Position numbers and translations under genes: made by a program. Source: Lachnospira pectinoschiza (GTDB lineage Bacteria > Bacillota > Clostridia > Lachnospirales > Lachnospiraceae). From it: a stretch of DNA of 64,000 nt. Below the pieces are notes generated by a model that was not told the origin of the DNA, made no database searches, and saw only the letters and a program-made list of their open reading frames with translations. The first letter of the stretch is position 1, and each line of letters opens with the position of its first letter. Where the stretch lies: assembly GCF_020564355.1 (NCBI RefSeq), contig NZ_JAJCRR010000002.1, positions 124,001 to 188,000 on the forward strand, given 5' to 3'. This document shows positions 52,250 to 60,406 of the stretch, piece by piece.

Positions 52250-53827
52250 ATGAGAAAAACAGTGAAAAAGCTTACTGCGGTAGGTCTTACCGTAACATCC
52301 GTACTCGGACTGGTAGCCTGCGGAAGCAGTAAAGGAACAACAAGCCAGGGAACATCAGAAAACAAAGAAGTAACAAAGCCGGATACATTTACCGTAATGT
52401 GTGATGGTACAGTTGTTACAGAAACAAATGGAGCAGAGGCATTTTACAAACAGTTAAATGAAGCAACAGGACTTGATATTAAATGGACACGTCCTGACCA
52501 TGCAAGCTACTATGATGCCGTAGCCAATGCATTTAACTCAGACGATACCATGCCGGACGTTGTACTGCTTTCATCTGATTATTATGCACTGTATGCATCA
52601 AACGGTTTCCTTTGGAATATGACAGATGCATGGGAACATTCAGAAACAAAGAATTCCGGAAGATTAATCAGCACAGCCGACAATGTTCTTTCCGCACTGA
52701 TGGTAAACGGTGAAGATGGAACAAAGGCAATGTACGGATTATCTCTTTACCGTGGTAACGGATGTTGTACATATGTAAAGAAAGCATGGCTTGACAAGGC
52801 GGGCATTGATGCTTCCAAGGTAAAAGATGTACAGATGGATTTTAATACATATTACGGCTATTTAAAGCAGATGGCACAGACAATGGGACATTATGTTATT
52901 TCTTCTCCTGGTTTTATCCATCCGGAAGCACCGAATACAAACTATCTGCCTGAATTTTATCAGAAAGCACAGTATACTTTCTACAAGGATACTTCAGGAA
53001 AATATGTAGATGGATTTGCACAGCAGGAAATGAAAGAAGCTCTTCAAAGACTCCAGACAGCCGTAAATGACGGTGTTATTGATAGGGAATCCGTAAATAA
53101 CTCAACAGCCAATGCAAGAGATAAGTTCTATTCAACAGACCCGTCAACAGAAACCGGTGTATTTACATACTGGGCAGGTACATGGGCAAATACGTTAAAG
53201 ACAAACCTTTCAAACAAGGGCTTGGACGATGAACTCATTGCCATTAAGCCAATCAAAGAACTGGGTGCGTATACAGAAAGAATCGCACCATGCTGGTGTA
53301 TCACATCAGCCGCAAAGAATCCGGAAGGAATCTTTAAGTATTTCATTGATAAGATGTTAGATGGCGGCGATGTCCAGATGCTTTGGACACACGGTGCAAA
53401 GGGTACACACTGGGATGACAAGGCAGAAACTGTTACGGTACAGAAGAAGGAAGACCAGCCAAAGACATACACAGAAGGACAGTTCCATTACCTTCCGGGT
53501 ATTGAAAAACCGGATCAGTGGCAGACAAAGAACCACATTGACCCAATCCTTTCTATTGCAAACTTCACAAATGGTTATGTAGGTGAGTCCTTAATTCCTG
53601 AAGTTGCAAGAGAAAATGGTGAATTCTTCGCTGAAAACTCTCAGGTAGCCGTACCGCTTCCAATGACATCAGAGTTATCTAATAATATCGGTGATATTAA
53701 CACAGCAAGAACATATGTTATTGCACAGGTAGCTTTGGGTTACATGACAGTAGATGAAGGTATGGATTACTACAACAAGACAGTCGGCTCATTAAGCAAT
53801 GCTGTTTTAAAGTCATTAAATAAGTAA
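52250..53827 (+). CDS. Extracellular solute-binding lipoprotein (ABC importer type)
   Basis: A 525-residue secreted lipoprotein. The signal peptide is basic (MRKTVKKL) with a hydrophobic core and lipobox LVAC at residues 21-24, so Cys24 is lipidated. A Ser/Thr/Gly/Glu linker follows, then a large family-1 type sugar/peptide-binding fold with DDTMPDVVLLSSDYY and a long C-terminal lobe. It should bind a carbohydrate or oligopeptide outside the membrane for an ABC importer, but no permease or ATPase genes are adjacent on either side. GGAGGGTG precedes the ATG. Its message ends in a strong terminator. Confidence 0.85.
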   Translation: MRKTVKKLTAVGLTVTSVLGLVACGSSKGTTSQGTSENKEVTKPDTFTVMCDGTVVTETNGAEAFYKQLNEATGLDIKWTRPDHASYYDAVANAFNSDDTMPDVVLLSSDYYALYASNGFLWNMTDAWEHSETKNSGRLISTADNVLSALMVNGEDGTKAMYGLSLYRGNGCCTYVKKAWLDKAGIDASKVKDVQMDFNTYYGYLKQMAQTMGHYVISSPGFIHPEAPNTNYLPEFYQKAQYTFYKDTSGKYVDGFAQQEMKEALQRLQTAVNDGVIDRESVNNSTANARDKFYSTDPSTETGVFTYWAGTWANTLKTNLSNKGLDDELIAIKPIKELGAYTERIAPCWCITSAAKNPEGIFKYFIDKMLDGGDVQMLWTHGAKGTHWDDKAETVTVQKKEDQPKTYTEGQFHYLPGIEKPDQWQTKNHIDPILSIANFTNGYVGESLIPEVARENGEFFAENSQVAVPLPMTSELSNNIGDINTARTYVIAQVALGYMTVDEGMDYYNKTVGSLSNAVLKSLNK

Positions 53828-53850
53828 GTAAACCAACTGAATAAATGAAT

Positions 53851-53896
53851 AAAAGGCTGCGGCTTGGTGGTGGAATACCACTGGGCTGCAGCTTTT
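53851..53896 (+). terminator. Terminator after the solute-binding protein gene
   Basis: AAGGCTGCGGCTTGGTGGT pairs imperfectly with ACCACTGGGCTGCAGCTT around a GGAAT loop, followed by a T tract. Confidence 0.8.
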
Positions 53897-53941
53897 TGTT
53901 ACGTTTATTTATAAAGATTAAGTAAATCCTGTACTGGAAGT

Positions 53942-54157
53942 CACAGGCAGAAACACCACGCTATCGAAGTCAAGCACCAACGGTAAGACAGAAGTACTGT
54001 TTAGCCACCACCACTCCACAGGCAGAAAACACCCCGCTATCGAAGTTAAGCACCAACGGTAAGACAGAAGTACTGTTTAGCCACCACCATTCCACAGGCA
54101 GAAAACACCCCGCTATCGAAGTCAAGTGCCAACGTTGAGATAGCGGGGTGTTTTCTG
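53942..54157. repeat. Tandem 75-76 bp repeats next to the lacI-type gene
   Basis: Three copies start with CACAGGCAGAAA at 53942, 54017 and 54093. Copies 1 and 2 are nearly identical over their full 75 and 76 bp, including CGCTATCGAAGT, CACCAACGGTAAGACAG and TACTGTTTAGCCACCACCA. Copy 3 matches for about 50 bp and then runs into the right arm of a terminator hairpin. Inside each unit, TAAGACAG-AAGTA-CTGTTTA can form a small hairpin. This fills most of the 335-base gap; no ORF is apparent in it. Confidence 0.85.
54099..54157 (-). terminator. 20-bp-stem terminator of the lacI-type gene
   Basis: GCAGAAAACACCCCGCTATC at 54099-54118 pairs perfectly with GATAGCGGGGTGTTTTCTGC at 54138-54157. It begins five bases beyond the stop of the minus-strand regulator gene. 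Repeat copies 2 and 1 contain the same left arm (perfect and imperfect), so the right arm has three possible partners. No long T tract follows on the minus strand. Confidence 0.65.
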
Positions 54158-54162
54158 CTCCC

Positions 54163-55170
54163 TTAAATCACCGACTTCCGCGCAATATACGTCGCGGAAA
54201 TTTCAATCTTCACAGAATAGTATTCATCCGATTCAATCACATTAATCAGTCGTTCTGCAGCGGTTTTGCCAAGATTCTGCTTCGGAACGTGAATCGTGCT
54301 TAATGCCGGAATCACACTGGTGCTTAACGGCATATTGTCAAAGCCGATAATCGAAATATCTGCCGGTATTTTATAACCTTTATGCTGAAAAGCTTTCATT
54401 GCGCCGATAGCGATGTTGTCATTGTCTGCAAAATAACAGGAAGCAAGCGGTGTGTTTTGTTCCAGAAGTTCCAGCATATCTGCATAAGCGCCCTCTACGG
54501 AAGGTGAGAGCAGGTGGACAACCGATTTGGAAGACGGAAGTCCGTTTTTGCGCAGTGCGCGGTAAAAGCCCTCACACCGTTCCTCATAAGAATGAATCGG
54601 ATAAGAGGAGTGTAAATATCCCGGTTGTCCGATGTGCTTGTGAATCAGACGAACCGTTGCATTAAAAGCACCCTGCATATTGTTAATCATCACGCAGTCC
54701 ACATTCGGAAAGTCGCAGTAAGTATCCAAAAGCACAATCGGCACAGTCAGGTTTTTCAGATACATAAAATCAGGCTTCTGCATTTCCGTTCCTAAAATAA
54801 TCAGCCCGGCACAGTTTGAATAAATGATGTTGTTTAACTGTTCTAAAACGTCCCCTTCTTCATAGAGATTCCGTACCAGCAGTTTGTATTCATGCTGTGC
54901 GCAGGCGGTGGCAATACCTTCCTGAACCTGTGTGATAAACGGATTTTCATAAACAACCGCGCCGTCTTTAATATAAATTAAAAAATAAATTGTACCGGCT
55001 GTTGTTTTTTTCTCTCCGATTTTTGAAAAGTCGTAGTTGCTTACGCGCGCCGCATCTAAAATTTTCTTTCGTGTTTCGGTGCTGATTCCGGGCTTGTTGT
55101 TTAAAGCAATGGATACAGCGGACGGCGAAAGCCCCAGTTGTTTTGCTAATTCTTTAGCCGTAATTGACAT
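54163..55170 (-). CDS. LacI family transcriptional regulator
   Basis: A 335-residue regulator. The N-terminal helix-turn-helix (ITAKELAKQLGLSPSAVSIA, then LNNKPGISTETRKKIL) is followed by a periplasmic-binding-protein-like sensor domain (about 60-330) with LDTYCDFPNVDCVMINN and ADNDNIAIGAMKAFQHKGYK and the IIGFDNMPLST segment. It likely responds to a sugar. GGAGGG precedes the ATG. A perfect palindrome lies between its promoter and start codon, suggesting autoregulation. Its other targets are not evident; the solute-binding lipoprotein gene, which converges on it, is one candidate. Confidence 0.9.
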   Translation of the reverse strand: MSITAKELAKQLGLSPSAVSIALNNKPGISTETRKKILDAARVSNYDFSKIGEKKTTAGTIYFLIYIKDGAVVYENPFITQVQEGIATACAQHEYKLLVRNLYEEGDVLEQLNNIIYSNCAGLIILGTEMQKPDFMYLKNLTVPIVLLDTYCDFPNVDCVMINNMQGAFNATVRLIHKHIGQPGYLHSSYPIHSYEERCEGFYRALRKNGLPSSKSVVHLLSPSVEGAYADMLELLEQNTPLASCYFADNDNIAIGAMKAFQHKGYKIPADISIIGFDNMPLSTSVIPALSTIHVPKQNLGKTAAERLINVIESDEYYSVKIEISATYIARKSVI

Positions 55171-55188
55171 ATGTAAAATCCCTCCACA

Positions 55189-55260
55189 ACATTTTATAAA
55201 ACTATATAAAATGTAAAAATAATTATATTATAGTATAACCTATTTCCGAAAGGAATTCAA
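55189..55260 (-). promoter_or_regulatory. Promoter and palindromic operator of the lacI-type gene
   Basis: On the minus strand, TTGAAT (55260-55255) and TATACT (55237-55232) are 17 bases apart. Downstream, ACATTTTATA at 55189-55198 and TATAAAATGT at 55205-55214 form a perfect 10-6-10 inverted repeat just before the GGAGGG ribosome binding site. Binding there would block its own transcription. Confidence 0.65.
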
Positions 55261-55289
55261 GCGCGTATAATCAAGGACAGGTCTTATGG

Positions 55290-55298
55290 CATAGGATA
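55290..55298 (+). promoter_or_regulatory. Possible sigma-K -10 element of dpaAB
   Basis: CATAGGATA fits the CATA-N3-TA -10 pattern of the mother-cell sigma-K, which drives dipicolinate synthase genes in Bacillus. No clear AC -35 element was found at the usual distance, so this is tentative. Confidence 0.3.
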
Positions 55299-55323
55299 AA
55301 TTATAGGGAAATAGGAGGCGCAT

Positions 55324-56115
55324 ATGAAAAAGAAATTTTTGCTGATGGGCACCGATGTCAGACAGCAATATTTAAAAGAAATGTTAGAACAGCAGGGACA
55401 TCATACAGAATGGATTCAGACAGTGACACCGGTTGATGCGGCAGAGTATGATGCGGTACTTCTGCCGGTTTCGGACAGCAGGGCGTATTATGACCAGGTG
55501 GCGGATTCCGTGCATGGAGGACAGCTCATTTTCGGCTGTAACCTGCCCAAAAAAGAAACCGGACAAAATTTGGTGGAAAATGTGCCGGAGTTTGTTGAGT
55601 ATATGCAGGAAGATGACACGGCGTATCATAATGCGGTGGCAACGGCAGAAGGTGCGGTTGCGGAAGCGATTCTTCACAGTACAATCAATCTGTGCGGTGC
55701 AAAAAGTCTTTTAATAGGATACGGACGATGCGGAAAAGTACTGGCAGACCGGCTCATGCGCATGTACAGCTGTGTGACCGTGGCAGAGCGAAAGGAAAGC
55801 GCACGCGCACAGGCGGAAGCTTTTGGATTTGACAGCGTGCCATTCCCGTTACTGCCGCATTTGCAGAAATACGGAAAAGAGTATGCGTATATTTTTAATA
55901 CTGTTCCTAAAAAAGTGCTGACATCTAAGGAACTTGAAAATGTAAGCGGTGAAGTGACGATTATAGACATCGCTTCCAGACCCGGAGGAACGGATTTTGA
56001 GTATTGCCGTGCAAATAAAATGAATGCGGTGCAGGCACTCGGTCTGCCGGGCAAATATGCGCCGAAGCGCTCGGCGGAAGTTTTAATGAAAGTCATTGAA
56101 CAACATATCAATTAA
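55324..56115 (+). CDS. dpaA: Dipicolinate synthase subunit A
   Basis: A 263-residue NAD(P)-binding subunit. The N-terminal half is a small Rossmann-like domain (MGTDVRQQYLKEMLEQQGHH), and the second domain has ATAEGAVAEAILHSTINLCG followed by LLIGYGRCGKVLADRL, the dinucleotide loop. DpaA and DpaB convert dihydrodipicolinate to dipicolinic acid, which accumulates with Ca2+ in the spore core. GGAGG precedes the ATG. The gene pair shows that the organism can sporulate, or did so recently. It is transcribed divergently from the LacI regulator. Confidence 0.92.
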   Translation: MKKKFLLMGTDVRQQYLKEMLEQQGHHTEWIQTVTPVDAAEYDAVLLPVSDSRAYYDQVADSVHGGQLIFGCNLPKKETGQNLVENVPEFVEYMQEDDTAYHNAVATAEGAVAEAILHSTINLCGAKSLLIGYGRCGKVLADRLMRMYSCVTVAERKESARAQAEAFGFDSVPFPLLPHLQKYGKEYAYIFNTVPKKVLTSKELENVSGEVTIIDIASRPGGTDFEYCRANKMNAVQALGLPGKYAPKRSAEVLMKVIEQHIN

Positions 56116-56132
56116 AGAAAGGCAGAATCGGC

Positions 56133-56714
56133 ATGGAAAAGAAGACCATCGGTATAGCCATAACAGGCTCGTTTTGCACCTTTGATAAAATGACAGGTGT
56201 CATCAAAACACTGACAGCATCGGGAATGAGAGTAATTCCTATTTTTTCCGAAAATGTACAACATATGGATACACGGTTTGGCAAAGCAGAAGATTTCCGC
56301 AAAAAAATCTGTGAGATTACAGGAGAGCAGGTCATTGATACCATTGCAAAAGCAGAACCGATTGGGCCGAAAAGCAGTCTGGATGCGCTGGTGATTGCAC
56401 CTTGCACCGGAAATACGATAGCCAAGCTCGCAGCGGGCATTACCGATACGCCCGTGTTAATGGCGGCAAAAGCACATCTGCGCAATGAAAAGCCACTGGT
56501 GATTTCAATTTCCACCAACGATGCGCTCGGCATGAATTTTAAAAATATCGGCACGCTGATGAATATTAAAAATATTTATTTTGTGCCGTTTGGACAGGAT
56601 AACTATGAAAAGAAGCACCATTCCATGATAGCACATGTGGAAAAGATACCGGATACAATTGAAGCGGCTTTGCAGGGAAAGCAGATACAGCCGGTCATCG
56701 CTTCGCCGTTTTGA
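56133..56714 (+). CDS. dpaB: Dipicolinate synthase subunit B
   Basis: A 193-residue flavoprotein-type subunit: GIAITGSFCTFDKM at the N terminus, GPKSSLDALVIAPCTGNTIA in the middle and ISISTNDALGMNFKNIG with the segment that closes the flavin-like site. It works with DpaA in the mother cell during late sporulation. It follows dpaA by 17 bases with GAAAGG ahead of the ATG. A long hairpin follows the gene. Confidence 0.93.
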   Translation: MEKKTIGIAITGSFCTFDKMTGVIKTLTASGMRVIPIFSENVQHMDTRFGKAEDFRKKICEITGEQVIDTIAKAEPIGPKSSLDALVIAPCTGNTIAKLAAGITDTPVLMAAKAHLRNEKPLVISISTNDALGMNFKNIGTLMNIKNIYFVPFGQDNYEKKHHSMIAHVEKIPDTIEAALQGKQIQPVIASPF

Positions 56715-56763
56715 CAGGGAAATAAACAGGAAAATTAACCCCAAAAGGGTTGCAAAGAATAAA

Positions 56764-56834
56764 AAATGTCCCGGTCAAAGTGTCAGCGTGCGCTCTCTAA
56801 AAAACGTGCGTTTAACACTTTGACCGGGACATTT
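56764..56834. terminator. Perfect 20-bp-stem terminator between dpaB and asnB
   Basis: AAATGTCCCGGTCAAAGTGT at 56764-56783 pairs at every position with ACACTTTGACCGGGACATTT at 56815-56834, with a 31-base loop. It separates convergent genes; T/A ends on both sides allow use in both directions. Confidence 0.8.
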
Positions 56835-56913
56835 AAACATTTTTAAACCGTTTAACAGATATTTAACAGGTACATTTCACTGTGTCAAAATTAATTTTCT
56901 TTATAAAATCATT

Positions 56914-58764
56914 CTATAAAATCGTTACATGGTACTCTGTCAGCCAGTAGTGAATCTGCAACAGATAGGCAGTCATCTGCGGACCGGCCATCAGTTGTCC
57001 GTACCACGGCTGACCGTAGTCTTTCGGATTGTCTAAAAACTTCTGTACGGCGGTGCGGTCAAGGAGCGGCAGGAGCGGACTGCTTTCATCGGATAGTACT
57101 TCTTTTAAGCGGGCAGACAGCAGATTCTCATAGTACGGATTGTAGGTTTTGGGATACGGACTTTTTTTGCGGAACAAAATTTCATCCGGCAGCAGTCCCA
57201 CGGCAGACTGGCGCAGAATATTTTTAACCAGTCCGCCTTTTGCTTTCATTTCCCACGGGATGTTAAAAACGTAGGAAACAAGCTTTTTGTCGGCAAACGG
57301 CACACGCGCTTCCAGTCCCGTGTTCATGCTGGTTCTGTCCATGCGGTTTAACAGTGTCTGCATAAAAAATCTGATACTTAAGTAGCCGATACGGCGGCGG
57401 CTCGTTTCTGTTTCATTTTCCATAGGGAGAATATCGACTTCACTGACAGCGCGGTCATAGGCATTTTTTACATAGTCTTCCATACGCAGGGTATTTGCAA
57501 AATCCGCATTTAAAAGTGATTTCCGCGGGGCGAGGGTCGGTGTCCATGGGAAAGTGCCACAGTCTAACATGGATTCCCGGTGAAACCACGGATAGCCGCC
57601 GAATACCTCATCGGCACATTCACCGGTCAGTACAACCTTGTGCGTGTGGCTTACCTGCTCGCAGAAATAAAGAAGCGAGGAATCAATGTCTGCCATGCAC
57701 GGCAGGTCGTGCGCTTTTACGGAACGCAGAAGATAATCCGCCTGTGTCTGGTTGGTACATTCCAGATAAGTATGATGACTGTTTAAATAAGAAGCCATTT
57801 TTGCGGCATACGGTTTATCCATGGAAGGCTGGAAACTGTTTGATTGAAAATAGTTCTCATTGTCCGTAAAGTCAAAGGAAAAGGTCTTTAACTGTCTTCC
57901 TTCTTTTTTTAACTCCCCTGCGCATACGGAAGATACCAGACTGGAATCAATTCCTCCGGAAAGGAAAGTGCAGATAGGAACATCGGAAATCATCTGGCGG
58001 CGGATTGCACCGGTGAGCAGTTCACGGACAGTTGCAATGGTTGTTTCGTAGGAATCTTCATGTGGGTGGGATTCCAGCCGGAAATAGGTCGTTTCTCGGA
58101 CACCGGCACGTGAAACACTTAAATAAGAACCCGGCAGAACCTCATGCACATTTTTATAGACACCACAGCCGGGCGTGTGGGCAGGACCTAAGGAAAAAAT
58201 TTCATTCAGTCCGTTACTGTCAACAGCGGGTGCAATGCCGGGATAGCAAAAAAGTCCCTTTAATTCGGAAGCAAAAACGAAAGTGTTTCCGGTCTGTGTG
58301 TAAAAAAGCGGCTTTACACCGAAGCAGTCGCGAAATAGTGTCAGCGTTTCGTGGCGTTCATCATAAACGGCAAGTGCAAAAATGCCATCCACGTCCTGAA
58401 TAAAAGACGGTCCAAAGTGAATGAAACCCAGCAGTAAAACCTCCGTGTCTGAAGTGGTTTTAAAATGAACCCCGAGGGTGGTGAGTTTGTGACGTAAATC
58501 ATCTGTATTATAAATTTCACCATTGTATACAATGTGATAGTGGTAGTCCGAATAAATTTTTGACATCGGCTGTGCGCCGCCCGTAATATCAATAATTGAA
58601 AGGCGGCGGTGTGCCAGTCCGCACCGGTTGCAGAGCAGTGTGCCGGAGGCATCCGGTCCGCGGTGTTTTAAAGTCCTTCCCATTTTTGCAAGCAGTATCT
58701 GATATTGTTCTTCATTTGATAAAAAAGATGCGTCAGCATCGAAAAATCCGGCTATTCCGCACAT
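56914..58764 (-). CDS. asnB: Asparagine synthase (glutamine-hydrolysing)
   Basis: A 616-residue AsnB. The N-terminal glutaminase domain begins MCGIAGFFD, with Cys2 as nucleophile, then LKHRGPDASG and YNGEIYNTDDLR; the synthetase domain (about 230-600) has the PP-loop FLSGGIDSSLVSS, and VLTGECADEVFGGYPWFHRE. It converts aspartate, glutamine and ATP to asparagine, glutamate, AMP and PPi. In some Firmicutes, AsnB relatives amidate cell-wall diaminopimelate; that alternative cannot be excluded from sequence alone. It is monocistronic. Confidence 0.93.
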   Translation of the reverse strand: MCGIAGFFDADASFLSNEEQYQILLAKMGRTLKHRGPDASGTLLCNRCGLAHRRLSIIDITGGAQPMSKIYSDYHYHIVYNGEIYNTDDLRHKLTTLGVHFKTTSDTEVLLLGFIHFGPSFIQDVDGIFALAVYDERHETLTLFRDCFGVKPLFYTQTGNTFVFASELKGLFCYPGIAPAVDSNGLNEIFSLGPAHTPGCGVYKNVHEVLPGSYLSVSRAGVRETTYFRLESHPHEDSYETTIATVRELLTGAIRRQMISDVPICTFLSGGIDSSLVSSVCAGELKKEGRQLKTFSFDFTDNENYFQSNSFQPSMDKPYAAKMASYLNSHHTYLECTNQTQADYLLRSVKAHDLPCMADIDSSLLYFCEQVSHTHKVVLTGECADEVFGGYPWFHRESMLDCGTFPWTPTLAPRKSLLNADFANTLRMEDYVKNAYDRAVSEVDILPMENETETSRRRIGYLSIRFFMQTLLNRMDRTSMNTGLEARVPFADKKLVSYVFNIPWEMKAKGGLVKNILRQSAVGLLPDEILFRKKSPYPKTYNPYYENLLSARLKEVLSDESSPLLPLLDRTAVQKFLDNPKDYGQPWYGQLMAGPQMTAYLLQIHYWLTEYHVTIL

Positions 58765-58929
58765 AAATCTCCTTTGGCAGGCAGGTCAGTTATATTTTTA
58801 TAAATCTATGTAAAAACAAAATGAATTATACACAAAAGTCGGGTCAATTGACTATTGAAATGTGTGATATGTCGGTGGTAGAATATATGAATCATATTAG
58901 CAGAAATGCCTGCGGAATTGGAGAACAGC

Positions 58930-60384
58930 ATGAAAGAAAGAAAAAAAGTTTTATGGGTTATCGGAGATTCAACATTAAGCAGTTTTAACGATAAATATTA
59001 CTATCCGAGGTACGGATACGGAACAAAGCTGGCGGCGTATTTAGATGATGCGGTTGAAGTGAAAAATATTGCACTGTCGGGGCGGAGCAGTAAAAGCTAT
59101 ACGACAGAGCCACAGTATAAAGAATTGACGGGCGGTATGCAGAAAGGCGACTTTTTGCTGATTGGCTTCGGACACAATGATGAAAAGACGGAAGAAGCCC
59201 GTTTCACCTCAGCACGGGGGGACTATAAAACGGCAGGTTCATTTGCGGCATCTTTATATGATAATTATATTGTACCGGCACAGAAAGCCGGCTGTCAGGT
59301 GATTTTATGCACACCGATTGTCAGAAGAACAAAAACCGGTGAATGGAATGCGCAGGATCTGCATGTGACACAGGATTTTGGCACGTATCCGGGCGGAGAT
59401 TATCCGCAGGCAGTCCGGGAACTTGGAAAAACACTGGGGCTTCCGGTTGTGGATATGACAAAGATGACAAAGGCACTTTATGAAACACTCGGAAAAGACG
59501 AAACGGTGTATTTACATGCGTGGACGTCTGATAAAGCGGCAAGCGTGGATAATACGCACACCAATGTATGGGGTGCAAGGGTCAATGCGTGTCTTTGTCT
59601 GAATGAAGTAAAGAATCAGCAGGTGGCAGGGCTTTCCGAACACATTTTGGATACGGATGAAAAAGAAGTCTTAGACCGTAGTAAATATTTAGTATCCAAT
59701 CCTGAATATCACCCGGTTGTATTTACCTCGGATTTACCAAAGAGCCGTTTCTGGGAAGATGCGGCAGGCTTTTCGGGTACGGTATTCGGCGATGTGCTTG
59801 AAGAAGTATCCAAAGAGCATTTTGTGTTAGAACCGGCAGGTGAAAATGCAGTACATATTGCAGTCAAAAATAACTGCGGAAAGATCGCGGCAGTATCGGA
59901 CGGCATAGCGATGTATTATAAAAAAATTCCGGCGGACAGACCGTTTATTCTGCGGGCAAAAGCCGTAATTCACGATTATTTTTTAAATGATCAGGTATCC
60001 TTTGGATTAATGGTGCGTGATGATTGTTATGTGGATAAAACGACGGCGGATATTTTAGGAGATTATGTAGCGGCGGCACCGCTTTTGCTGACACACGGGG
60101 CGCAGTGCTGGAACTGCTTTGCAAGAAAAAGCGGTGAACTGGTGAAGGGTGGAATCTGCACCAGAGCATACAAACCGGGCGATGTCGTTGAACTTCAGAT
60201 AGAAAGCACACAGGACGGATATGCCTGCACCTTCGGCAAAGAACAGACCATAACAGGCGGATTTGACTTCCAGCTGACCAGCATTGATGCAGAACACGTT
60301 TATGCGGGAATGTTTGTTTCAAGAAATGCCGACGTGACATTTACAGATATCGAATTAATTTTTAAGACACCGGAAAATGAATGA
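58930..60384 (+). CDS. SGNH esterase, rhamnogalacturonan-acetylesterase-like (CE12)
   Basis: A 484-residue two-domain protein. The N-terminal esterase (about 1-235) has the SGNH blocks WVIGDSTLSSF (Ser nucleophile), LSGRSSKSY (Gly), IGFGHNDEK (Asn) and VDNTHTNVWGA (Asp-x-x-His), as in family CE12 enzymes that deacetylate pectin. The C-terminal 220 residues (about 260-484) look like a concanavalin-like beta-sandwich of the DUF1349/laminin-G type, with FILRAKAVIHDYFLNDQVSF. No signal peptide is present, so it would remove acetyl groups from imported pectin fragments in the cytoplasm. GGAGA is 6 bases before the ATG. Its stop overlaps an in-frame ATG of the alaA reading frame. Confidence 0.8.
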   Translation: MKERKKVLWVIGDSTLSSFNDKYYYPRYGYGTKLAAYLDDAVEVKNIALSGRSSKSYTTEPQYKELTGGMQKGDFLLIGFGHNDEKTEEARFTSARGDYKTAGSFAASLYDNYIVPAQKAGCQVILCTPIVRRTKTGEWNAQDLHVTQDFGTYPGGDYPQAVRELGKTLGLPVVDMTKMTKALYETLGKDETVYLHAWTSDKAASVDNTHTNVWGARVNACLCLNEVKNQQVAGLSEHILDTDEKEVLDRSKYLVSNPEYHPVVFTSDLPKSRFWEDAAGFSGTVFGDVLEEVSKEHFVLEPAGENAVHIAVKNNCGKIAAVSDGIAMYYKKIPADRPFILRAKAVIHDYFLNDQVSFGLMVRDDCYVDKTTADILGDYVAAAPLLLTHGAQCWNCFARKSGELVKGGICTRAYKPGDVVELQIESTQDGYACTFGKEQTITGGFDFQLTSIDAEHVYAGMFVSRNADVTFTDIELIFKTPENE

Positions 60385-60406
60385 TGAAAAGAAAGGCGTA
60401 AAGAAA

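Noticed and set aside
53942..54157. CRISPR array from direct repeats
   Set aside because: The units are contiguous, 75-76 bp long and alike over their full length; there are no unique spacers and no cas genes.
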